Assembly (NCBI GenBank): GCA_902489295.1
Contig: CABTZM010000116.1
Location: 1-6,729 of the forward strand
Source of the DNA: an uncultured Collinsella sp.
GTDB lineage: Bacteria > Actinomycetota > Coriobacteriia > Coriobacteriales > Coriobacteriaceae
DNA length: 6,729 nt
Direction of reading: 5' to 3'
A program made the position numbers and the translations under genes. Numbering within the stretch: the stretch's first letter is position 1; every line of letters starts with the position of its first letter. Shown one piece after another: positions 1 through 4,191 of this stretch. Under the pieces are notes generated by a model. The model searched no databases. It was given only the letters and a program-made list of their open reading frames with translations, and had not been told where the DNA came from.

Positions 1-122
1 CCGAGCAGCCCGTACACCTCGCCCTCGCGGATATGAAGGCTCACGTCGGCCACGGCCTCCTGCGCCTGGTCGCCGCGGCCGAAGCGCTTGGTGAGCCCGC
101 GCGTCTCGAGCATGTAACCCAT
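1..122 (-). CDS. ABC transporter ATP-binding protein, N-terminal fragment (cut by window edge)
   Basis: Only the first 40 codons are present, reading MGYMLETRGLTKRFG and then an alternating stretch ending in REGEVYGLLG. This is the usual start of an ABC-transporter nucleotide-binding domain: the 'LTKRFG' strand, an 'A-V-x-D-V-S-L-x-I' strand, and the 'G-E-V-Y-G-L-L-G' lead-in to the Walker A loop, which lies just outside the window. The chosen ATG has a purine-rich AAAGGA seven bases upstream. A second in-frame ATG at codon 4 is possible but less well placed. The protein would be the cytoplasmic energy-coupling subunit of a membrane transporter. The divergent TetR-type regulator beside it suggests a drug- or metabolite-responsive exporter, which is an inference from gene order. 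Substrate and membrane partner cannot be seen. Confidence 0.88.
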   Translation of the reverse strand, partial: MGYMLETRGLTKRFGRGDQAQEAVADVSLHIREGEVYGLL

Positions 123-317
123 GGGTTCGTCCTTTCTCTTCCGGGCGCACGGGCCGAGTCGCCGTGCCCGCGCGCCTTGCCTTTCGGGTTCACCATCCAT
201 GGTGGGGCGCGTTTCTAACGAAGCCGTAACGGCCGTTGGGCTCTTTTGGCGCCAGCCCTTCTCGACCTGTACGCCACTCATGGTATGTTTATCGCGATAA
301 CAAGGACGGAGGTGCCC
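123..317. promoter_or_regulatory. Divergent intergenic region with several palindromes
   Basis: No gene is seen here. The region holds both 5' leaders of the divergent ABC ATPase and TetR genes. Three short perfect palindromes or dyads are visible: CACCAT-CC-ATGGTG at 191-204, AACGGCCGTT at 228-237 and TTATCGCGATAA at 289-300. A GC-rich 6-bp stem (GCACGG 147-152 with CCGTGC 162-167) lies in the leader of the ABC gene. A weak plus-strand -10 (TATGTT, 284-289, preceded by TGG) would place transcription start within the last palindrome. Promoter assignments are guesses; the palindromes are direct observations. Confidence 0.5.
289..300. promoter_or_regulatory. Candidate TetR-family operator
   Basis: TTATCGCGATAA is a perfect 12-bp palindrome ending 17 bases before the regulator's GTG start, in the divergent spacer with the ABC gene. 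TetR-family dimers commonly bind such palindromes between their own gene and the target gene. Assigning it to this regulator is an inference from position. The regulator itself is truncated, so this operator may now have no cognate protein at this locus. Confidence 0.5.
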
Positions 318-419
318 GTGGCACGCAATAAGTACCCGGAGGAGACGGTCGAGAAGATTCTCGACGTTGCCGAGCGGCTCCTCGTGGAGCGCGGCTACGA
401 GCACACCACGATGATCTGA
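318..419 (+). pseudogene. TetR-family transcriptional regulator, truncated after 33 codons
   Basis: The frame starts with GTG behind a good GGAGG (308-312) and reads MARNKYPEETVEKILDVAER, then LLVERGYEHTTMI and a TGA stop. This matches the first helix of the TetR DNA-binding domain: the 'T-x-E-K-I-L-D-V-A-E-R-L-x-x-E-R-G-Y-x-x-T-T-M' pattern is highly characteristic. An intact member would continue with the helix-turn-helix and a ligand-binding domain to about 190-220 residues. The TetR pattern is lost right after the Thr-Thr-Met, where the sequence becomes HsdS-like. No downstream remainder of the gene was found in the window. The product should be non-functional because the recognition helix is missing. 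An assembly chimera is a possible alternative. Confidence 0.8.
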
Positions 420-645
420 AGAGCAATACGCTAAACCGAAAAAGGTAATCGAAGCCGCGCCTGTGGACTTATCGAGGGTCGAGATTCCCGCCCCATCCAT
501 CGGCACCCAGCAGAAGGTCGTCGACATCCTCGACCGCTTCGACACCCTAACGAAATCGCTCACCGACGGTATCCCTGCCGAGATCGAGGCACGCCGGGCG
601 CAGTACGGGTACTACCGCGACCGCCTGCTCGACTTCCGAAACTAA
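415..645 (+). pseudogene. hsdS: HsdS C-terminal remnant (type I restriction specificity subunit)
   Basis: An open frame from 415 to the TAA at 643-645 encodes about 76 residues. It contains 'VEIPAPSIGTQQKVVDILDRFDTL' in two overlapping blocks, then 'GIPAEIEARRAQYGYYRDRLLDF'. This is the conserved C-terminal end of a type I restriction-modification specificity subunit: the I-P-x-P-S-x-x-x-Q-x-x-V-x-x-L-D-R-F motif, the long helix, and the A-R-R-x-Q-Y-x-Y-Y-R-D-x-L-L-x-F ending. Both target-recognition domains of the normal subunit (about 400 residues) are absent, and the upstream in-frame codon is a stop at 412-414. A start at the GTG of 463 would give only 60 residues, with no target recognition. 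No hsdM or hsdR is in the window. Such fragments are often left by recombination among hsdS cassettes. Confidence 0.8.
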
Positions 646-654
646 GTGAGAATA

Positions 655-703
655 AGTTATCGGTACGCTTTTTTATAAAATGTAAAAAAGTACCCCCATA
701 ACT
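655..703. repeat. Large interrupted inverted repeat upstream of the AAA ATPase gene
   Basis: Three arm segments pair in order: AGTTAT (655-660) with ATAACT (698-703), GGTAC (662-666) with GTACC (690-694), and T6 (669-674) with A6 (684-689). The central loop is 675-683, with small unpaired bulges between the segments. The stretch is strongly AT-rich compared with its surroundings and lies between the HsdS remnant stop and the ATPase start. It could be a terminator-like or regulatory RNA hairpin, a protein-binding dyad, or a trace of the event that inserted this DNA. No U-tract follows the outer stem, so a simple intrinsic terminator is not favoured. Confidence 0.55.
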
Positions 704-718
704 GATAAAATTGACACT

Positions 719-731
719 AAAAAAAAGGGGG
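719..731 (+). promoter_or_regulatory. A8-G5 tract containing the ribosome binding site of the AAA ATPase gene
   Basis: Eight A residues (719-726) run into five G residues (727-731), six bases before the TTG at 738. The AAGGGGG block is the only good Shine-Dalgarno-like sequence near the gene start, and it decides for TTG 738 over the in-frame TTG at 711. Confidence 0.6.
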
Positions 732-737
732 TGCATC

Positions 738-1973
738 TTGCGTATATACCGACGTGAAAAGTATCTGAAGCAAATGCGTGGTTTCTACCACGATGACGGG
801 ATGATCAAGGTAATCACCGGTGTTCGCAGGTGTGGTAAATCCTGCCTCATGCAATCAATCGCAGGCGAACTTGTGGAATCCGGTGTAGCGGGCGACCACA
901 TCATCTATATCGACCTCGACTCACGGGAGAACAGGAAGGTCAAGACGACCGATGAGCTCGAAAATCTGATTGACATGTCGACCTCAGCAGACACTGAGGA
1001 GACGAAGTACCTCTTCATCGATGAGATTCAGAACGTAGAGGAATTCGAGCTGCTCATCAACGGCTACCGGACAGATGGCGGTTGGTCCATTTTCATTACC
1101 GGTTCGAATTCATATCTGCTTTCTGGGCAGCTTGTTACAAAGCTGACGGGTCGCTATATCGAGTTCGAAGTGTTCCCACTCGACTTTGCGGAATATATCG
1201 ATATGAAGCGTTTTCTCGGCAAGCCTGTCAATGACGTTCTCGTAGGAGAGTTTACCGAGTACCTGACCCTTGGAGGATTTCCCAAAGCGTTGGAGTATGA
1301 GGGCGAGGATGAAAAGCGCACCTATATCAAGAGTGTTATTCATGAGATCTTTGAAAAGGACGTCAAACATTCGAACAAGATTAAGAATGTCTCGGTTTTC
1401 GATGCCGTCCAGACGTATCTCATCAACAACTTTGGTGCGCCGACGAACCTGAAGAACCTCCTTGCGTACTTCAATGATGTCGAGAAGATTCCCATCAAGC
1501 GCGAAACGCTCAATCGGTATATCCAGATTCTTGTTGACGCGAAGATCCTTTATCGCTGCTCGAGGTTCGATCTCAAGTCTCGGCGATCGCTTATCCGCGA
1601 AGAGAAGTACTACCTGGCTGATCCCGGCTTCTATTTCGCCATGAACACGGATGCGAGGATTAACTACGGGCCGGCGTTGGAGAACGTGCTCTACCTCTAT
1701 CTTGCATCGCGCGGGTACGAGCTTTCTGTGGGCCGTATTGGGAAGCTCGAGTGTGACTTCATCGCTCGTAGGCGCAATGCTTACGCCTACATCCAGGTCT
1801 CTATGTCGATTGCCGACAGAGGCGTCGAGGAGCGCGAGTACAGGCCGTTCGGCCACATCAGGGATGGGTATCCGCGCTACTTGTTCACGCTTGATCCTCT
1901 ATTGCAGGAGAGGGATGGCGTCAGGCACCTTAACATGGCGTCGTTTATGCAAGATGGCGGTGATCTTATTTGA
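738..1973 (+). CDS. Solo AAA ATPase with DUF4143 C-terminal domain
   Basis: The TTG start at 738 gives 411 residues beginning MRIYRREKYLKQMRGFYHDD, as usual for this family. The N-terminal ATPase domain (AAA_14 type) shows Walker A GVRRCGKS (about 28-35), Walker B YLFIDEIQ (about 91-98), sensor-1-like ITGSNS (about 120-125) and the G-R-Y-I-E-F-E-V-F-P-L block near 138-148, whose arginine may act as a finger. A helical middle with a winged-helix-like segment follows. The C-terminal DUF4143 region has a PD-(D/E)XK-like core, E338-C-D340-F and Y-I-Q353-V-S. The usual catalytic lysine is not seen there, so nuclease activity is doubtful. The length fits complete family members. These proteins are common, frequently exchanged between gut bacteria, and of unknown role; some have been suggested to act in stress or defence. 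GC is visibly lower than in the topoisomerase genes, and the HsdS scrap upstream supports horizontal acquisition. No clear terminator follows the stop. Confidence 0.9.
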   Translation: MRIYRREKYLKQMRGFYHDDGMIKVITGVRRCGKSCLMQSIAGELVESGVAGDHIIYIDLDSRENRKVKTTDELENLIDMSTSADTEETKYLFIDEIQNVEEFELLINGYRTDGGWSIFITGSNSYLLSGQLVTKLTGRYIEFEVFPLDFAEYIDMKRFLGKPVNDVLVGEFTEYLTLGGFPKALEYEGEDEKRTYIKSVIHEIFEKDVKHSNKIKNVSVFDAVQTYLINNFGAPTNLKNLLAYFNDVEKIPIKRETLNRYIQILVDAKILYRCSRFDLKSRRSLIREEKYYLADPGFYFAMNTDARINYGPALENVLYLYLASRGYELSVGRIGKLECDFIARRRNAYAYIQVSMSIADRGVEEREYRPFGHIRDGYPRYLFTLDPLLQERDGVRHLNMASFMQDGGDLI

Positions 1974-2150
1974 GCGGCGGCCAGATTCTTTTGCTCCCTA
2001 GTGCGCAAACAGTGCGGGCATCAAATGGGGACCATTGCCTCACGTAGAATCGATAGATTGAAAACTTGTTTTGATGTTGACAGGCTTTTGACCAGTGGCT
2101 CCTATTACTAAGTGGAAGTAGCTGAAACGAGGCGACTGCATAGCTCCATC

Positions 2151-2166
2151 TGTTTTGGTTAAAACA
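2151..2166. promoter_or_regulatory. Operator-like dyad upstream of the flavoprotein gene
   Basis: TGTTTT and AAAACA flank a 4-base centre (GGTT), about 45 bases before the flavoprotein start. Its size and symmetry would suit a dimeric repressor of the HxlR, MarR or TetR kind, which often control flavin reductases. No regulator gene lies nearby, so this is tentative. Confidence 0.3.
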
Positions 2167-2192
2167 AAAAATATGCCGCGCGCCTGCGGCAT
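2160..2192 (-). terminator. Minus-oriented intrinsic terminator-like hairpin just before the flavoprotein ribosome binding site
   Basis: ATGCCGC (2173-2179) and GCGGCAT (2186-2192) form a 7-bp GC-rich stem with a 6-base loop. Read on the minus strand it is followed by a U-rich run (complement of the A-rich 2161-2171), the form of a Rho-independent terminator. On the plus strand the stem ends two bases before the AAGGAGG ribosome binding site. It may therefore serve as an mRNA leader hairpin, or stop antisense transcription arriving from the minus-strand ATPase gene at 2850-3944. Confidence 0.45.
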
Positions 2193-2209
2193 GAAGGAGG
2201 GAGATTCTT

Positions 2210-2740
2210 ATGAATATCGTTGTATTGAGTGGTAGCCCGCGCAAGGGCGCCAATACCGACACCATGGTCGAGACGTTTGCCGAGACCGCGCGTGAGGGCG
2301 GCCATGCGGTTGAGGTCGTCCGCGTTGCCAGCAAAAAGATCGCTGGTTGTCTGGGATGCCAGTACTGCTTTACCCATGAGGGCACTTGCGTGCAGAAGGA
2401 TGACATGGCCGACGTGATCGAGTCGCTGAAAGGCGCCGATATGGTTGTCTTCGCTTCGCCTATCTACTGGTTTGATATCACTGCGCAGGAGAAGGCCGCC
2501 ATCGACCGCCTGTACGCCTTCGGTGCTACAGGCTTCCCGTTCACCAAGACGGCCCTTTTGCTCGATAGCCACAGCGAGGGCGTCTATGATGCGGCGATCG
2601 CTATGTACAAGTCGACCTGCGCGTACTGCAAGTGGGAGGACCAGGGCATTGTCACCATCAGCGGTATGACCGAGCGCGACAGCATGGCCTCCTCGCCCAA
2701 GTTGGAAGAGGTGCGAGAGCTCGCTCGCAAGCTCGCCTAA
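2210..2740 (+). CDS. Flavodoxin-fold NAD(P)H-dependent FMN reductase / iron-sulfur flavoprotein-like
   Basis: The 176-residue protein starts at ATG with AAGGAGG nine bases upstream. Its N-terminus, MNIVVLSGSPRKGANTDTM, is the first beta strand plus the FMN-phosphate loop (S-G-S-P-R-K-x-x-N-T) of the NADPH-dependent FMN reductase family. 'V-V-F-A-S-P-I-Y-W-F' (79-88) is the second flavin-binding loop. Between them, C47-x2-C50-x2-C53-x6-C60 followed by V-Q-K-D-D-M matches the compact cysteine motif of iron-sulfur flavoproteins, which bind a 4Fe-4S cluster in addition to FMN. A further C137-x2-C140 pair lies in the C-terminal half. The likely role is cytoplasmic electron transfer or reduction of quinones, nitro compounds or oxidants in an anaerobe. 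FMN binding is well supported, the cluster is likely from the motif, and the substrate is unknown. It appears to be a single-gene unit. Confidence 0.88.
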   Translation: MNIVVLSGSPRKGANTDTMVETFAETAREGGHAVEVVRVASKKIAGCLGCQYCFTHEGTCVQKDDMADVIESLKGADMVVFASPIYWFDITAQEKAAIDRLYAFGATGFPFTKTALLLDSHSEGVYDAAIAMYKSTCAYCKWEDQGIVTISGMTERDSMASSPKLEEVRELARKLA

Positions 2741-2750
2741 GGACAAGAAG

Positions 2751-2822
2751 AACGCATGGCAATCGGTGTTGGTGGAAAATGCTTGCTATCCTTACCAAGA
2801 GGAATGCTGATTGCCATGCGTT
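2751..2822. repeat. 72-nt hairpin with perfect 14-bp inverted repeat between convergent genes
   Basis: AACGCATGGCAATC (2751-2764) and GATTGCCATGCGTT (2809-2822) are perfect reverse complements. The stem can continue inward with GU and standard pairs (2765-2770 with 2803-2808). Further in, GGT at 2771-2773 can pair with ACC near 2795-2797. It lies 10 bases after the flavoprotein stop and about 27 bases beyond the stop of the convergent ATPase gene. On the minus strand a weak TTCTTCTT follows the stem; on the plus strand there is no T-run. It may be a bidirectional transcription end or mRNA-stabilising hairpin, or a small mobile repeat of the REP/MITE type. Confidence 0.6.
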
Positions 2823-2849
2823 GATGCTTCCGCGGACAATTCCGGCGTG

Positions 2850-3944
2850 CTAAAACGCCTTCTCGTTCAAGAATTCCCTGAACGCGGGAATGTCAAAGCC
2901 AACGAGACCACGCCCGCGCTCTCCAATGACGCCGTCCTCCAGGAGGCGGCGTTTGTATTGGCTTGCGTAGTTGCTGGCGACGCCCATGCGTTTGGCTACC
3001 TCCGAGACCCTGCTGGGGCCAGAATCGGGCAGCATCGCGAGCAAAAACTCAATGTCTTTATCGGAAAGCTCTCGATAGGTCGTTTCGAGAATTCGATCGC
3101 GCAGCTCCATGCGGGCAAGCAGAGAACCCTGCTGTACATCAGGTGCACTGATTTTGGGCGAGTTCTCCGAAACATCCCAAGTGCGATATCCGACGAGCTG
3201 CATCATGTAGGGGAATCCGTCGACGGCCTTCACAGCATTCTCGAGCGCTTCTGGTGTGATTGAACGTCCTCCGGCCTCAACGGTTTTGCGAAACGCGTTT
3301 GCAATTTCAACGTCAGTGATTCGTCTTAACTGATGATATTGGGAACGCCTGAGGAACGAGACGGAATCGTTACGCAGCAACGCCGATACTTTGTAGGGCA
3401 GTCCTGCCATGAGTAGGGCAACTTTTTTACCTTCGCGTACAAAGTGCTGGTAAACAGAGGCAAATTGAAGCATTTCTTCGAGATCGACGGTGACTTCATC
3501 GATGGTAATGAGAAGTCCGATGTCATGTTTTTCGAGTTGCTTAAAGATGCCATTCATGCGTGTGCGCCAGTTGCCCTGGACCTCTTGAGCATATGTCCAA
3601 TCGATGCCCACTGGACCAATTTGAACGCCGTTTATGCGCGCATGAGGCTGTGAGAGGTAGCTATCTGCGGCTTCTTTGGTTCGCTCGATAATATCTTCGA
3701 GCATGCCTGGCATGGCGGAGACATTTGCTGCGATCCAACCGTGTTCAAGCGCCGTTTCTGAAAGGAGCGAGAGAAGCGCCGTCTTGCCCGTTCCCCTTGC
3801 GCCCGTAAAAATAGTCGACAGGTTTGGATCTCCCGGGCCGTTGATAAAACCACGGTTGATGTCACGCAGAATATGCTCGCGACCCGCTAGAAAGGGAGGG
3901 ATACTTCCGAACGTCGGGGTAAAGGGGTTCTTGCTGTACTCCAT
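2850..3944 (-). CDS. ORC/Cdc6-like AAA+ ATPase with C-terminal winged helix
   Basis: The ATG at 3944 gives 364 residues and has AAAGGAG five bases upstream. Upstream in-frame alternatives would run through the 19-bp repeats and are not credible. The protein starts MEYSKNPFTPTFGSIPPFLA, with the N-P-F-x-P-x-F-G-x-x-P-x-x-x-x-G-R lead-in seen in bacterial stand-alone ATPases. Walker A is GARGTGKT (48-55), Walker B LLITIDEV (144-151) and the sensor-1 strand ALLMAGLP (176-183). G-F-P-Y-M-M-Q-L-V-G-Y (243-253) resembles the ORC/Cdc6 lid. Residues from about 292 to 350 form a winged helix: L-S-D-K-D-I-E-F-L-L, then S-E-V-A-K-R-M-G-V-A-S-N-Y-A-S-Q-Y as the turn and recognition helix, then L-L-E-D-G-V-I-G-E-R. 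It should be a cytoplasmic, DNA-binding ATPase. Its role is unknown; the repeats in its own leader are plausible targets. It converges with the flavoprotein gene and is probably monocistronic. Confidence 0.85.
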   Translation of the reverse strand: MEYSKNPFTPTFGSIPPFLAGREHILRDINRGFINGPGDPNLSTIFTGARGTGKTALLSLLSETALEHGWIAANVSAMPGMLEDIIERTKEAADSYLSQPHARINGVQIGPVGIDWTYAQEVQGNWRTRMNGIFKQLEKHDIGLLITIDEVTVDLEEMLQFASVYQHFVREGKKVALLMAGLPYKVSALLRNDSVSFLRRSQYHQLRRITDVEIANAFRKTVEAGGRSITPEALENAVKAVDGFPYMMQLVGYRTWDVSENSPKISAPDVQQGSLLARMELRDRILETTYRELSDKDIEFLLAMLPDSGPSRVSEVAKRMGVASNYASQYKRRLLEDGVIGERGRGLVGFDIPAFREFLNEKAF

Positions 3945-3953
3945 GGTGTCTCC

Positions 3954-4006
3954 TTTGCAAGTTTTGCTAATTTTTGCAAGTTTTGCTAATTTTTGCAAGT
4001 TTTGCT
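3954..4006. repeat. Three 19-bp iteron-like direct repeats in the ATPase leader
   Basis: On the minus strand AGCAAAACTTGCAAA occurs three times with exact 19-bp periodicity, separated twice by AATT. The plus-strand starts of TTTGCAAG are 3954, 3973 and 3992. Each copy holds a small dyad, GCAA-AAC-TTGC. The copy nearest the gene runs into the ribosome binding site, so a protein bound there could block translation initiation or transcription. The near-two-turn spacing puts the sites on nearly the same face of the helix. These are best read as binding sites for the winged-helix ATPase encoded immediately downstream, which is an inference. Confidence 0.75.
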
Positions 4007-4046
4007 ACGACCGACCAAAGGGCATCGAAGCAGTGACGCTGACATT

Positions 4047-4076
4047 TTTTAACGCAGAAAAATAAGCAGAAATCAA
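4047..4076 (-). promoter_or_regulatory. Possible promoter of the ORC/Cdc6-like ATPase gene
   Basis: On the minus strand TTGATT (complement of 4071-4076) and TTAAAA (complement of 4047-4052) are separated by 18 bases in AT-rich DNA, about 100 bases before the start codon. Neither box is a full consensus match. Transcription from here would place the three 19-bp repeats in the 5' leader. Confidence 0.35.
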
Positions 4077-4090
4077 TTAATCTGCGTTAA
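4049..4090. promoter_or_regulatory. 10-bp inverted repeat flanking the possible promoter
   Basis: TTAACGCAGA (4049-4058) and TCTGCGTTAA (4081-4090) are perfect reverse complements with a 22-base AT-rich spacer. Centre-to-centre distance is 32 bp, close to three helical turns. The arms bracket the predicted -35/-10 of the minus-strand ATPase gene, so they may be operator half-sites. A direct repeat GCAGAAA (4054-4060 and 4066-4072) overlaps the left arm. Confidence 0.5.
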
Positions 4091-4105
4091 GAAATAGTTG
4101 AGAAG

Positions 4106-4154
4106 AAAAACGACGAGTCCCGGGCGCAATGTCGTTGCGCTCCGGGCCTCGTCG
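4106..4154 (-). terminator. Rho-independent terminator of the topoisomerase operon
   Basis: CGACGAG (4111-4117) pairs with CTCGTCG (4148-4154), CCCGG (4119-4123) with CCGGG (4142-4146), and GCGCAA (4124-4129) with TTGCGC (4135-4140). Only one mismatch (4118/4147) and one bulge (4141) interrupt the stem, and the loop is 5 bases (4130-4134). On the minus strand the stem is followed by TTTTTCTTC (complement of 4102-4110). It starts 37 bases after the topoisomerase A stop codon, as expected for its terminator. Confidence 0.9.
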
Positions 4155-4191
4155 CTTTGCGAAGTATCTAACGGTCTCGTTGCCGTGGTAC

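Larger units (their letters stand above)
1974..2209 (+). promoter_or_regulatory. Intergenic region and leader of the flavoprotein gene
   Basis: No coding sequence is supported in this 236-base stretch. A TTGACA (2077-2082) is a good -35, but the best -10-like sequence, TATTAC (2103-2108), is 20 bases away, so the promoter would have an overlong spacer. Such spacing is typical of promoters needing a MerR-type activator, but no such regulator is nearby. A TGTTTT-GGTT-AAAACA dyad (2151-2166) and an ATGCCGC/GCGGCAT hairpin (2173-2192) lie closer to the start codon. The region is AT-rich and non-coding in character. Confidence 0.4.

Noticed and set aside
711..737. Upstream TTG start for the AAA ATPase at 711
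   Set aside because: No ribosome binding site precedes it, and the extra nine residues do not fit the family's N-terminus. TTG 738 has AAGGGGG six bases upstream.
711..748. Promoter TTGACA (711-716) with TATATA (743-748)
   Set aside because: The spacer would be 26 bases, and the -10 would lie inside the coding sequence.
1110..1856. Minus-strand open frame of 248 codons
   Set aside because: It is antisense to the AAA ATPase, whose Walker motifs prove the plus frame.
2159..2746. Minus-strand open frame of 195 codons over the flavoprotein
   Set aside because: The plus frame has flavodoxin motifs and a good ribosome binding site. The minus frame crosses the hairpin and non-coding leader and shows no domain.
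3945..3998. Upstream extension of the ORC/Cdc6-like ATPase to a TTG at 3998
   Set aside because: The extension would translate the 19-bp repeats, which do not keep a reading-frame period, and it lacks a ribosome binding site. ATG 3944 has AAAGGAG.
3954..4006. CRISPR array
   Set aside because: There are only three 15-bp units with 4-bp identical AATT spacers. This is a tandem repeat, not repeats with unique spacers, and no cas gene is present.
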